NCBI GenBank assembly: GCA_029945375.1
Contig: CM057057.1
Location: 1,860,001 to 1,924,000 of the forward strand
Origin: Agaricus subrufescens
Taxonomy: Eukaryota; Basidiomycota; Agaricomycetes; Agaricales; Agaricaceae
Length of the DNA: 64,000 nt
Direction of reading: 5' to 3'
Part shown: piece after piece, positions 32,873 to 44,817 of the stretch
Position numbering within the stretch: the first letter of the stretch is position 1
Layout of the letters: each line of letters opens with the position of its first letter
Position numbers and translations under genes: made by a program
The notes under the pieces: generated by a model
The model's database searches: none
What the model was told of the DNA's origin: nothing
The model's input: only the letters and a program-made list of their open reading frames with translations

Positions 32873-34496
32873 TTATAGTAGTGATAGGATACAGCATATC
32901 AAGTCTTCTGGTGACAAGCAAGAGCGATCAATTCTTTTTCGCTTCATCATCGGTTTACTGGTTGTCAACGTTGTTCTGCCGTCCTCCCGAAGGTCCGAGT
33001 CCTTCGTCAAACGCCGCTTCAAGCCCTTCTTGGTCACGACCTTCGAGTTCTCCATAGCTGGGATTTGGCCGACGTCTACCAGGTCCTCATTGTCTGTTTC
33101 CATCTTGAAAATTCGCTCACCCGCCTCGTCCTCGTCTCTCTCACCCTTTATGTCAGTACCTCCAATTTCGCTGTCATTGATCCAGGGATCATCCGCCTCA
33201 TCAATCCCGCTGCCATCATCGTTAATCTCGCTTAATATCTCGTCATCCTGAGCTTCCGAAGCACAGGCCTCGCTATCATCGCCCTCTTCGACACTCAATT
33301 CACTATCATCCCAACTATCAGCCTGATGCACCCTCCAGCCATTGACTTGACAACCATCATCGTCCTCCGTACCTGAATCATCAGCTTCTTCACTATCATC
33401 GTCCTCGTTGTCTTCTTCATGACTGCTGACAGTGGCGCTATCGAGGCGAACAGAACCATATCTTACCAGCCCACTTGCCTCCGCTTGGTCTCCTTGATCT
33501 CCGTCGGTCTTGATCTTGCCCGTTGTGTCCGTAGTAAGTCCACGTCCTCTTCTCACATGATAGTTTCTCTTATTCTTGGCGACTGACTTTATAATTTCAT
33601 ACGTAGCCCAGTCATCAACATATTTGCCGAGCTGAGGTTCTAGCTCTCTAGCCTTGTTAAAGAAGTCAATAAATGGTATAGATGGCCTCGATCCTACATA
33701 CACGTGCTGCTGCCTTGCAGATGAGGGTCAAATCTTGATGATGCCAATCGACGCTGAACGGTACTTCCACTTGAAGCATTGCGGTAGCAACGTTCGCCTG
33801 AAAATCCAATAATAGAAAGTCAGGCTCTATTCTTATGCTAGTGGGCCTTTGGCCGTTCAGGATCTTACCCGACAACTATTATAGAGCTGTTTTTTGTTCC
33901 TTAGCCGCATAGCGTCTAGTAGGTTTCCCAAGGGATCAGGTCTAGGAATTAATTCTGGTTCATGGTCTTCAGTTAGAGGAGAGGGCGAGTCTTGATCATC
34001 GTCCTTAATTGGGGAAGTAATATCTTGAGCCCGCTCCCTCTCTAATTCGGCAATTCTGGCTATTACTCTAACTTAAGTCAAAGTGAACAAAAACAGGAGG
34101 CAAGAAACACCTACTGGCGTTTTCAGCAACCATTGCTTTCAATATTTCTATTTCTTTGACAATGTATTGATTGACGCCTTTCATCGAATGCCTTGTCTTG
34201 TTGTTGACAATTTGTTTTGGAACACCATTCCCTGTCGTAGTTCTCCCCGCAACGGAGTCGGTAACAGGCGCAGAAATCGACTGTTTGGGTAGATTTGCCC
34301 GTTCCTGAACGGACAACGATGATCTCCCTTCGACCACAAGCTGTTTCGATTTCGGAAATTGCTTCACCGGACCAATTGGCTTGACCCAGGCGGGATTGTA
34401 AGAGTACTTGAAGGGATCCGGTTGGTTAGACGACGGTGTTTGGGAAGTAGTCGCAACGGGGTAGTGTCTCTTCAGACGTGGTCTCTGTCGGCCCAT
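32873..34496 (-). CDS. Acidic, probably nuclear protein of unknown function, 486 aa
   Basis: The splice model is 34496-34115, 34071-33869, 33797-33702 and 33652-32873, all GT-AG and in phase. The protein begins basic (MGRQRPRLKRHYP), has a helical stretch around ENAIRVIARIAELERERA, and a compact segment ANVATAMLQVEVPFSVDW with KYVDDWATYEIIK. A long Asp/Glu/Ser tract follows and the end is basic (KKGLKRRLTKD, KPMMKRKRID). An acidic tract plus basic clusters fits a chromatin or nucleolar protein, but this is inference. The small middle exons look conserved-type coding sequence. I do not recognise a named family. Confidence 0.68.
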
Positions 34497-35657
34497 TTGC
34501 TGGTAAACGGAGCACTCCTTCGTGAGTGTTAAATGAAAAGGGAAGTTAATGGTGGTAGTGGAGCGAGTAACCAGTCGGAACCACATTCATCTCGTAAACT
34601 GGCAATAACATTCGTCCCTCTGACGCACAAATTTTTTTTTCTTTTTACGTTGGATAGCAATGGATCAACTGTTAATATCGGGAGAGCGAAAATGATCTTA
34701 TCCAAATTTTTTCTACTGGTCTATATTGCTTTGGTGGCTGGGTAGGCTCGGCAGTACGTTGAAGATTGTTCAAGGATCAGAAAGGTGGGCCTGAGGCGTA
34801 TAAGAGTTCCTGTTCAAGTCGAGTCTCCGTTCGGCTAGAAGGAACAGTAATAGATGCATATCGGCCATTTGTGGCTACGAAAGTTCTTTGTGGAAAACCA
34901 CCAGCCACTCACATGGCGTCCGGGGGCCAGGCTTAGTCTAAGCCTATGCCACAAGCAGTTCACATAGAGTTTTCAAGGGCATTACGACTCTTTCTCCCAA
35001 AAGTACGCGAAGCAAATGCTCGGGCTGTCCAAACGCCGAACCGTTGAGTGTAAAAAGAAGTTTGTTCATTTTCGGCGTTGATGATTCCGATAAGAAATGT
35101 GTCTCCACCCATTTTGAGCATACTTGGCAAGCTTCAGAACTTCGGGAGCCGTCCGTCAGTCCGGCAATCTGGTACTTCCTCCCGTCGGAGCTATGCCTGT
35201 GAAGGGGTCAAGAACTGCGATCACACACCCCGCAGCGCGCGCATTGCTAAGGGACATCTCAGCATTCTTACCAGGTATGAATTACAGGACTGACCGTGGG
35301 ATTTATGACCCTGGCAGCTACTTTTGCCACTTGTTCTTCTCCCTGCTTCGTCAACAGCGAAAATGGTGCTTGTCGCTAGGAAAATTGGCTGACGGAATTA
35401 TGTTTTCGTTCAACGTAAACAGCGGCGATCATGCCCAGATCTCAAGCCTAGTTTTAGGAGTACGTATTTTTGCAGTCTTTGTCATTGATGTCTAATTCAA
35501 ATATACGTAGATTTATTCTCATGGCTCGGGAGAAGACCTCCGTCGGAGTGATTTAGGAGCGCCATAGCCCCCCTCCTTCCCTTCCATCAATTACCTTTTG
35601 CCTTTTTCCACCTCTTCTCTCTTGGGGCTGCGCAACTTTTTCTTTGTCTCCTACAAG
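34497..35657. other. Intergenic region
   Basis: There is no convincing gene. A plus-strand open frame at 35124-35495 has no family feature and no spliced extension. The region probably contains the promoters of the gene to the left (minus) and the hydrolase to the right (plus). Confidence 0.55.
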
Positions 35658-37912
35658 ATGGATACTTGGTCTTTGGCGCGCTTGCGGGTGGTACTGGCAA
35701 TTGCGTTGTTGGCTTTGGTTCTGTCACTTATCCTGCTTAGTGGATTGACCGATGGCGATTATGACCCCGCAGTCTCATCAACTGCGGTCAAAGATTTCTA
35801 CTGGATAGATGTAAGTTTCTTTCTCTCTACAGGAATCCAACTCAATAAATTGCTCTTTTTTCTGTTGGGCAGATTGAACCGTCACACGACCTAGTCTGGC
35901 ATCAGTGCAACAGCTCTCCACGTCGTGATTGTGCTCGTCTCCTCGTCCCTCTCGACCATCTCAATCATTCCGCCGAAAATCCCAAACATGCCGCCATCGC
36001 ACTTATCCGTATCCCCTCTCCATTATCGTCAACCACTCGCTATCGTGGTCCCATTCTCTTCAATCCCGGAGGTCCAGGTGGCAGTGGTGTCGACCTCATC
36101 GATCGCGTGGGAGATCTTCTAGCTCAAGTAGTCGGAGAAGAATTTGATGTAGTAGGATTTGATCCCCGAGGGATTGCTCGTTCTACACCCAAAGTTACGT
36201 TCTTTGCCACGCAAGGTGGTGAAAGAGAAGTCTGGACGAGTGATAGAGGTGCTATTCGAAGTGAATCTGATGATTTGGAAGGGGAGAGTGGGAAGAGCGT
36301 GGAAACGACATGGGCTCATGCGGTTGTGACGAACAAGTTGGCTGAGGAAAGAGGGGGTGATTGGTTGGGGAATATCAATACGGAACAAACTGCGTATGAT
36401 ATGCTGAGTATTGTCAAGGCACATGGGAGGGAGAAGCTTCAGTATTGGGGCCTTTCGTATGGCACTGTCCTGGGCTCCACATTCGCGACTCTATTCCCGG
36501 TATGTTAAGGCTTCTCTGCTCATTACACGATAACCGAATCTAACACCGCGCTAGGACAAAGTGGAGAGGATCGTACTTGATGGGAATGTCGACACTGCCA
36601 ACTATTACTCAAGTACGTATTTGATGATTGCCTCTCCCCCTTTAATAACAGTCTTGGTTATCACAGCACAATGGAGTAACAACCTCCTCAACACCTCCGA
36701 AACGCTCAACCAATTCTTCAAATCATGCCACAATGCCGGACCCACCTCTTGCCCATTTTGGGCTCCCACTCCCTCTCTGATCTCGGCTAACCTAACACGG
36801 ATCTATCACGATCTCTTAACGAACCCAATTCCAGTCCGTGGGTCTACATCTTACGGAATTCTCGACTACTCCTTTGCTCGACAAATCGTGTTCGCCGCCT
36901 TGTATACCCCTTATAGGACGTGGCCTGCGTTGTCTGCTGCTCTTGCTGCTTTGGGTGGACCTAAACGTGACCCTTCGTTAATGTGGGATATGAATGTACA
37001 AGAAACATTCATATGCTCTTGTTCTTCCTCCTCATGTAACGACACTACAAATCCAGACAAATCTAGACAAGAAAAAGATTTTACAACTTCCTTCCCAGAC
37101 GCACAAACAGCCATCTTGTGTACAGATGGATCAGACATCCCCGCCGATGTTGGTTCTGCCAAAACTTATTTTGAGGAGTTGAAAGAGACGTCTGAGTGGG
37201 CGGATATTTGGGGGAATATACACATTGGTTGTGCTAGTTGGCCGAAGACGAAGAAGACGTTCCGGGGACCTGTTGAAGGCAATACGAGCTTTCCTATTTT
37301 GTTTGTTGGAAATACGGCTGGTATGTTTGTTTTGTGGCAGACATACTCGCCGCCACGTTAACTAATTTTGTTTTTTTTTTTTTGTAGATCCTGTTACGCC
37401 TTTGGTTCAGTGAGTACCGGCTGTCATGCCGTTTATTAATTCATAAACTAACATTATTATGTAGTGCGAAGACTATGTCGGGACGATTCCCTGGTTCTCG
37501 TGTTCTTACACAAGATTCACCCGGTGTGCGTATCAAAACAGGATTTTTTTTCCAATCAATAAACTGAGATGGGATTTTCTAGCATTGTTCGCTTAACGCA
37601 CCGTCGGTGTGTACACAATCGCATATACGGACGTACTTCCTAAACGGGACACTCCCGCGCGAGGGTACTATCTGTCCTACCATCATGCCGCCATTCCCCC
37701 CTTCTCTTGAAGAAGGAAACGCTGTGAAGGAAGGTGTTGTCGTGGATGACACTCACGAAAAGGAAATGGTTTTCGGTCCGGGTAGAGAGTTGACAGAGAG
37801 TGACGAGAATGAAATGATGGATGAAGACATGAAGAATACGGTACTCGAATTGAGTCGAACCTGGAAACCTTTCAATCAGCCTATCTGGGGCGGTCGAGGG
37901 TTCTTGTTGTAA
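35658..37912 (+). CDS. TAP-like serine aminopeptidase (alpha/beta hydrolase, MEROPS S33 type)
   Basis: The splice model is 35658-35810, 35873-36499, 36555-36612, 36667-37320, 37388-37409, 37465-37525 and 37583-37912: GT-AG, in phase, 634 aa. An N-terminal hydrophobic anchor (VVLAIALLALVLSLILLSG) suggests a secreted or membrane-tethered enzyme. Motifs are the oxyanion loop NPGGPGGSG, FDPRGIARS, nucleophile elbow GLSYG (Ser), acid region NTADPVTPL (Asp) and DSPGHCSL (His). The last lies in the C-terminal TAP domain with GSRVLTQDSPG and IRTYFLNGTLP. It would release N-terminal peptides or amino acids from short peptides. The 22-nt fifth exon carries the Asp motif. The catalytic set is complete. 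Confidence 0.9.
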
Positions 37913-37938
37913 TTTGTATGGACAAGACGGGAGTTGCG

Positions 37939-38222
37939 GGTTCTGAGAGGTTAACCCCGCATCCCCATTACTGACACTCTGCATAGCCTCTCGTACAATA
38001 TAAAACAAAAGAAAAAGGATGATAGCTGATTCATCGTTTTTTTTTTGAGGGGGACGACTTTGTCTCCCCTCTTCCCTCATGTATACTCTATACTCTCTAA
38101 AGTCTCCCCTTTTCCCTCCATGTATACTCTCCTAGTCACTGTTTATTCCGATTCTTTTTAAAAAAAGCGACAATAATGCATCTGAACCATTGTAGTGATA
38201 TACATTATCTCCGCACTGACCA
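37939..38222 (+). repeat. Direct repeat, unit 1
   Basis: The sequence beginning GTTCTGAGAGGTTAACCCCG and ending CTCCGCACTGACC recurs, slightly shortened, at 38285-38510. Together they fill most of the space between the hydrolase and cyclin C. It looks like a local tandem duplication of a 3' flanking region. Confidence 0.85.
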
Positions 38223-38284
38223 AGAAAATCTACCAAAAAAGAACAAAGTATCAAGTCCCATCGTCATCACATCGTATTACTATG

Positions 38285-38510
38285 GGTTCTGAAAGGTTAA
38301 CCCCGCATCCCCGTTACTGACACTCTTCGTAGCCTCCCGTACAATAACAGAAAAAGAAAAAGCTGATTCATTGCTTTATTTGAGGGAGGACAACTTTGTC
38401 TCCCCTCTTCCCTCCATGTATACTCTCCTAGTCACTGTTTATTCCGATTTTTATAAACGACAACAATGCATCTGAACCATTGTAGTGATACACATTATCT
38501 CCGCACTGAC
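38285..38510 (+). repeat. Direct repeat, unit 2
   Basis: Second copy of the unit at 37939-38222. It lacks one internal stretch, the extra CTCCCCTTTTCCCTCCATG segment near 38100. It ends about 45 bp from the stop codon of cyclin C. Confidence 0.85.
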
Positions 38511-38553
38511 CAAAAAAAAACCTACAAAAAAAAAACAAAGTACCTTATCGTCA

Positions 38554-40279
38554 TCATCCAGCATTCTGCGTCCTCTCCAACATCTTATTCACAGCGGCAC
38601 CTCTCGAACTCATAGGCCCCCCACCCGTCGTCATCTTCATCGTATTACTACCACCACTCATATACCCCAAATGTTGGCTTTGAAGTTGATATTGAGATTG
38701 TCGTTGATGATGATGATGAGGAACTTGATGATGTTGCTGTTGTTGTTGATATACTTGTTGGGGCTGTTGTTGCTGTTGGTGACCGATATAAATCGCTCCC
38801 GTCCCACTGCCACCACGAGAAGAAGACGGAGTCGAGGAACTATCCAATTCCAGTCTCGCAACTCTCATGCTATACAACAGATCAGACAACTCCCTCGGTA
38901 CGACCTCCTTCATTTTCTGAGGTACTTTTCGAGTAAGCGTTTCGCTGTTTGAATTGGAATCGATGAGTGAAAGATCGTTTGAAGGATCCTCCTCTTTGGG
39001 CTCTATAGGCGTGTTGGTTGTGGCTGTTGTGGTAATAGAGGATTTCGCTTCAGGGTGCGCGTCTTCTTTGTATCGCTCCCAGAGAGTATATAGAGAAATG
39101 ATTTCTTGGGAGATCGTGGCGATGAGGGGTAGGGAGACGTTGAGTTCCGAGAGGAATGTGATTGGATCTTGTTGAGTGGGGGGTATGGGAGCGGAGGGGA
39201 GTGAAGATGAGCTGTGGCGAGTTGATCTTCGGATGGTTTTTGTAGAGGATGCAGTCGCTGGTGGGGCGGATGGTTGGGGCGAGTCGAGGAGGGGAGTGAT
39301 GATTGATCGTGTAGGTGTGTGGAGGATAAAGGTGAGATATATAGCAGCGACAGCTATGAGGTGAGGAGGGTAGAGAAGACATATATCCGAACGGTATGTG
39401 TCGTTGATGATAAACCTGTCTCTTTTATCAGCGATGTTGGCACAAGAGAGGGAGAGGCTTTACCACGCGGTCTGCAAAGCGCCGGCCGAGAGTTCCAACT
39501 TGCCTTCTCCGGTACCCCAATATCTGGCGCCGTCGTCCACGCCGACACCCAAGCCGAGTGCATTGCCCGACAAGATGTTCGTCGCAGTCAACGCACCTGG
39601 CTCGTTGTCGTCAACGGCCGCCGGTTCCTCGCTCTCTTTTTTGCATAGAGCGAACAGAGACCGATAGGGGTGGAAGACGGTCAGATCGCATTCTAGATCA
39701 TCGACGAGGTAGAATTCCATTTCGGCTAGCTTGGAGTTGTCGGTTGGAAAGTGCTTGATGTTGTACATGTCCTCTAGATAACGATGTGAGAGAACATATA
39801 GATAGATAACAGAGGACTACTTGCGGGAGAAGAGGGTGCGGGCCTCTGAGATGACGGTCTTGATGTGGACGGGGGATTCCTCGGCTTTAGCGGCGACATA
39901 GCAGCAGGCGGCGATGACGAGAAAAGGGTCGGTCTCGCAGTAGGCGTTTTTGAGGTAGAAGCGGCGGAAAAAGACGGTCGCGGTGGCGATAACCCGCTGG
40001 CGGAGGCCAAGCTTCTTGCCGAGCTTGGTGATCACTGCGGGGGGGTTAGTGGGAGAAATAAACATGGAAAGGGCGCAGACCGTTGGCAAAGTAGATGGCA
40101 AAGTAGTCGAGCTGGACGGCGTCGTGGCCGAGCGAGTGGAGGACGAGGCGGTCCGTCTCGCGGGCTCTGCGGGCCGTGGCGCGGTCGACGATCCAGCGCT
40201 TGCTAGGGAGCGGTGAGTGGCATATCAAGTGGTGTTACTGGACTGACTGGTGGGACGAGAGCCAGAAGTCGGCGGCCAT
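38554..40279 (-). CDS. SSN8: Cyclin C, Mediator kinase-module cyclin (SSN8/SRB11), 514 aa
   Basis: The splice model is 40279-40239, 40202-40081, 40034-39825, 39773-39464 and 39415-38554; phases agree. The third intron uses a GC donor (GCAAGT...TAG), the only choice that keeps the frame. The start [10 protein letters not shown] and KRWIVDR, then [40 protein letters not shown] and [20 protein letters not shown], are the cyclin C box. It partners the CDK8 kinase in Mediator, in the nucleus. The C-terminal half of the second cyclin fold ([19 protein letters not shown]) is followed by a long Ser/Thr-rich and Gln/His-rich tail (residues about 430-490), so it is much longer than the usual 300 aa or so. 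It is transcribed divergently from mdh. Confidence 0.92.
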
Positions 40280-40350
40280 GGCCCGAAAACACCCGGAGCC
40301 AGCCTATTTCAGCCGCAGAGCCGGATTCCCACGGCGTCTTTCCTCTGCCC
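40280..40350. promoter_or_regulatory. 71-bp divergent promoter between cyclin C and malate dehydrogenase
   Basis: Only 71 bases separate the two start codons. The segment is GC-rich, with no TATA-like element. The untranslated leaders and core promoters must overlap each other or reach into the genes. Confidence 0.7.
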
Positions 40351-41566
40351 ATGCTCGCCCGCGCTGCCCTCCGCTCCTCCTCCCGGCTCTTCTCCACCTC
40401 CGCTGCCCGCCACACAAAGGTCGCCGTCCTCGGTGCTGGCGGTGGCATTGGCCAGCCTCTCTCCCTCCTCCTCAAGAGCGACCCCCTCGTCTCCTCCTTG
40501 AGCCTCTATGATATCCGCGGCGCACCCGGTGTCGCTGCCGACGTGAGCCACGTTGATACCGCTTCCGAGGTGTGTTTGCTTTGTTTTCCATCGCGGCCAC
40601 GGCTCACTTCTCGCACAGGTCAACGGATACCCTGCCGACAAGCTCGACGCGGCCCTCGACGGCGTCGAGGTCGTCGTTATCCCTGCTGGCGTTCCTCGCA
40701 AGGTAATGTCCTATTAAAACATACCATTTGACCCGAAATTAATTTCCTTTCAGCCCGGCGTAAGCCCACTTTCATAACGTGACCGCGTCAAAAACTTGAC
40801 CTTTTTTTTTCAGATGACCCGTGATGATCTGTTCAACACCAACGCGTCCATCGTGCGCGACTTGGCAGCTGCAGTCGCACGCGCCTCTCCCTCGGCTCAC
40901 ATCCTCGTCATTTCCAACCCCGTCAACTCTACCGTCCCCATCGTAGCCTCCACCCTCCAAAAAGCCGGTGTCTTTGATCCCCGTCGTCTCTTCGGTATCA
41001 CAACCCTCGACGTCGTCCGCGCTCAACGTTTCCTCGCCGGTATCGTCGAATCTGACCCCAAAAAGACCCCTGTCACTGTCATCGGCGGTCACTCCGGTGC
41101 CACCATCGTACCTCTCCTCTCCCAAAGCCAATACGGTAAAGGCATCAAGGGAGAGACTTATGACAAATTGGTCCACAGAATCCAATTTGGTGGTGATGAA
41201 GTCGTGAAGGCCAAGGATGGTGCTGGTTCGGCTACCTTGTCTATGGCCTATGCTGGTGCCAAATTCACAAACTCGTTGTTGAGGGGTTTGAATGGTGAAA
41301 AGGGAGTCATTACTCCTACTTTTGTCAGGAGCCCGTTGTATGAAAGTCAGGGTATTGACTTCTTCTCTTCCAATGTCGAACTTGGCGTACGTGTTTACCC
41401 TTTGTTACCAAATTCCACCAACTCATTCTTTTAATAGCCCCGTGGTGTTGAAAATATCTTCCCGATTGGTGAGATCTCTCCGGAAGAAGAGAAGCTCCTC
41501 GCTGCTTGCCTGCCGGAACTCCAGAAGAACATTGAGAAGGGAAAGGCTTTCGTCGCGCCTAACTAA
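40351..41566 (+). CDS. Mitochondrial malate dehydrogenase, 336 aa
   Basis: The splice model is 40351-40569, 40619-40702, 40754-40759, 40814-41386 and 41438-41566; all introns are GT-AG. The third exon is only 6 nt (CCCGGC, Pro-Gly), and including it gives the canonical [14 protein letters not shown] motif. The N-terminus [20 protein letters not shown] is an amphipathic, Arg/Ser-rich mitochondrial presequence. Other motifs are the NAD-binding [35 protein letters not shown] and catalytic-His VIGGHSG. It interconverts malate and oxaloacetate with NAD in the TCA cycle. The cyclin C gene starts 71 bp upstream on the other strand. Confidence 0.95.
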
Positions 41567-41718
41567 TGTTGGCAGGGTTTTAATTAGATGAATACCCTTT
41601 TTTTCTTATATACGACGCGCATATACATACATCCATACATATATATATAGACGTCGGATCTGTTGAATCAAGTCGTATGTGAGAGGAAAACAAAAAAAAA
41701 TAACAAGAAGGCTGCAAG

Positions 41719-41811
41719 TGCATTAAGAGGGAATCGAACCCCCGGCGGGTCGAGCTAGGAAATTATAGCCCGCGATGGCAACGACCCAGGTTACCACTAC
41801 CCCATTAATGC
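41719..41811 (-). tRNA. tRNA-Gly (anticodon GCC) with intron
   Basis: The minus strand folds into a cloverleaf: acceptor GCATTAA/TTAATGC, D-arm GGGT...ACCT, anticodon stem GGTCG/CGACC with loop TTGCCA(T), and T-arm with TTCGATT. The anticodon GCC reads glycine codons. An intron of about 22 nt sits one base 3' of the anticodon, the standard nuclear position. The gene is 93 nt in total, including the discriminator A. Confidence 0.93.
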
Positions 41812-43305
41812 TTGGGGTGAATCTTCTGATATGATCGAGAGTGGTCAATTGCATTTCGTGTCGATACGATTCATCACTCGTGCTATGTTATCGAGAAGTT
41901 ATCCGTGTGAACTGACAAACCCGACTGTGGGAGTGGAAGGCTACAGCCCATGCCCCTTCCACTTTCCACTTCAAAGTATCTTTGGCCTCAGATCAACTCA
42001 ATATGATTATACGCGCCTTCATGAGACGCTGGTGCTAAAAGTAGAAATCATGCCTGATTTGTTCTGGGTGCCTCACCGCCGGCCCCACCCATCGACGCCT
42101 CATGAGGGCTCAAGAATCTTGATATATACATTATCACGCCTAGTCCTGATAGCTACAGGCTTCCGATACCCTCAACTTTTTCGCCAGTGTGTTGCCTTTC
42201 TACTCCCCCTTTTTTTTTCTCCTTTCCCACCCTAGATCAAACAAAGTTGGCTGCCTCCACATGCTCAGCAAAGTATGAAACATGAAACTCATGCTCTGAC
42301 ACGATTACAGAGTTGACGTTTCAAGCTGAGCCGAAAATCTAAGTACCCAGCTGAAAACCAAATTACCTGATTGGGCCCCGAAACGAATTTGAGGCTCAGC
42401 AGAAATTGTCAACTTTACGGTGTGGATGACACAAACTAAAGTTCTGACGTCCTTAGCATGCGCGTGTACCGTGCAGCCAAAGGAAGTTTCACTGCCGTGC
42501 TCGGCGCACTGCTAACCTCATGTAGCTTGTCCGCCAGACTTTTGTCAGTTTGGGTGAAGTGTCGTGGAGTCATTCTGGGTACTCAAGGAATCGGCAGGAA
42601 GGTGTTAGAAGTGTAATGAATACAATGGGGTGCTGCTGAAATTGCAAGGGTTCTGGAAGGGATCTCAGAGGTCAAGCTATTTGGTCCTTCTATGATACTT
42701 ATGAATATGCGCCGCAGCGTGAGTTAAGTCCCGCCGCCAATTCCTTGATTCTTCTCTTCATTGTTTTCCCATTTGTTAACAATCACTCGGAACAGACAAC
42801 GTAGTGTCCTGAAATAATCCCGCTGTATAAATCACGCCGTTTTTAGTTTTTTTTTGAAAATTGATTTAACTTCTCACTAGAAGGGTACAGGCGTCAAATC
42901 AAATGCAATGAAGTACTTTTGTGGTGGGTCACTGTTTGTAATCTGTTTGCGAGTGTAATCGACACAAGACAGGTACCGAACAAATCGTGGAAATAGGATA
43001 TGCCTTAGTGGTCATGCCCACAGCTTTAATGTCTCATCGTGAAGCACAGGTGTCCCTCACCTCTCTGCTTCTTTCTCCCTTGTCTGGTCCTTGTCGAGAT
43101 CCCTATAGCTAGAAAACTAATGGAGGTTGGAAACTCATTTCTATCAGGGGGTGAGGGGCTATTAACGACTGTTGCCTCTGCCGTTGTTGGGAACGTGAGT
43201 TCTTTTGGATAATATATTATCGGAATTCGAAGATGCCACTCCCTGTTCTAGTGGATGGATGGTCAGTATCTTCTTGCAATTACAGGAGGATGCAAAAACA
43301 TTGAA
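41812..43305. other. Intergenic region
   Basis: No gene or repeat could be supported. Between 43129 and 43203 a short open stretch starting MEVGNSFLSGGEGL ends at a GTGAGT. It could be an upstream exon of the DUF6533 gene, but I could not join it in frame. Confidence 0.5.
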
Positions 43306-44817
43306 ATGACGGTTTACGATGTAGTGGCTGCCGCTGTTGTTGCCGTAAGACACCATACACATCCTCATAGTCTAAGGTTACTTATATATAACAGACCTAT
43401 GAATGGTTGATCACTTTGGACATGGAAATCCGATCGATGTGGTGTAACCATACAAGTTGGGGACCAAAACTTTCAACGAAACTGCTGTATCTTGTGAATC
43501 GATATGGTGTGGTTGCGGATGTGATTTTGGCTATGCTCCGTAAGTTGAAAAGATTTGTCTTACTTCGGCGAGAGATGGGACTATTAACTCGGCTTGAAGG
43601 CTCTCATGGCACGTATCCGGAGATCGGGGCTTGTAGGATTGTATTCCATACTGTGGGAGGTGCGTTTTCCACTGTTTATTTGATTTTAGAACGCCCAAAA
43701 AGCGAACGTTTCTGGATGATAGCCACCAATGTACTGGGTCTACTTCTCTCTGAATGCAAGTTCTTCCCTCACAAGTGGAATTGCTTCCTCCTCATTTCTA
43801 CTTGACCCAGACATACTCATATTACGCGTTTGCGTTGTATGGAAGATGAACAAGACTGTCATCTTCTTTCTCGCAACGAGTTGTATCGGCTTGATTGTTT
43901 TTGCCCTGACGTATTATTATTTGGCATTACGTTCCGTAAGATGTGTGTTTATTTTCCCTAGCCTTGCATTTTACACTCATCTGTTTTGTTGCCCCCTTTT
44001 AGTTTATATACTTCGACCATTTGGAGGGTGCTTCGTGGATAATCAAGGATGGACCTTATGGATATCATATATGCTGCTTCTTTTTTATGACACAGGTCTA
44101 TTATTATTTATCTAATTTTGGATCTCACTTCTCATGCTGGCGTTTGATTGTTGGCAGCGATGGTCGCCTTGATGGGATATCCGACAATAAAGGAGTGTAA
44201 GTTTCTGATATGAAAATGTTGACTCGTGACTGATATGGGTTTTGCCTTTGTCACAGATAGATTTGCTTATGGCAAAACAGAACTAATGAGACGCGTGTAT
44301 GATGAAGGTAAAAGGCTTCTTCCTCATCAATGTTTACTATTGGTATATGACACTGACTAATGTTATCTAAGGCATCATCTTCTATGTGTTCCTCCTCTGT
44401 GCGTGGTACACCTCCCTGAAGCTACATGAATTGACTTTGGATCACGCTAGTGATTGATACTATCTCCTTGGCTTTACAATTGGTGTGATACATCTTACTA
44501 CAACTACTTTTTCATCCTTTTCCGTTAACTGATTTCATAAAATTGATTTCTTTGCCTTTTTGTGTGACAGCTGAACATCGTCATGGTCTTCCCAACGTGA
44601 GTCTCCTCAATAATTCGCTTGCTCGTCAATTTATCCTATCTTACTCATATCACTCCGTAGTGCTGCTCGCATTTTCCGATCAATATTAGCTGCCCGAACT
44701 GTGTTACACATGCGCGACTATTCTCATCGAGAAGTTGCTGTAGGCAGCACTACCAAGGGTATGAGCAATATCAGATTCAAGTCAGAGGATGAGTGTGAGA
44801 GCGAAGTAGAGGTGTAG
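43306..44817 (+). CDS. DUF6533-type multi-pass membrane protein
   Basis: Recognised from the DUF6533 start: after MTVYDVVAAAVVA and an intron (GTAAGA...AACAG) comes YEWLITLDMEIRSMW and LLYLVNRYGVVADVIL. Later exons give LILRVCVVWKMNKTVIFFLA and a run of hydrophobic segments. The last exon has ILAARTVLHMRDYSHREVAV and ends with an acidic tail at TAG 44817. Six or more introns of about 50-70 nt are present; the middle exon borders (43540-43730) are uncertain. These proteins have about seven helices and are abundant in Agaricomycetes with unknown function. A second member lies at 48207-49878 on the opposite strand. Confidence 0.68.

Noticed and set aside
34929..34945. Perfect short palindrome AGGCTTA-GTC-TAAGCCT
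   Set aside because: Seven-base arms occur by chance at this scale, and nothing around it suggests a terminator or binding site.
35124..35495. Plus-strand ORF of 123 aa
   Set aside because: No domain, no consistent splice partner, and a composition not unlike the flanking intergenic DNA.
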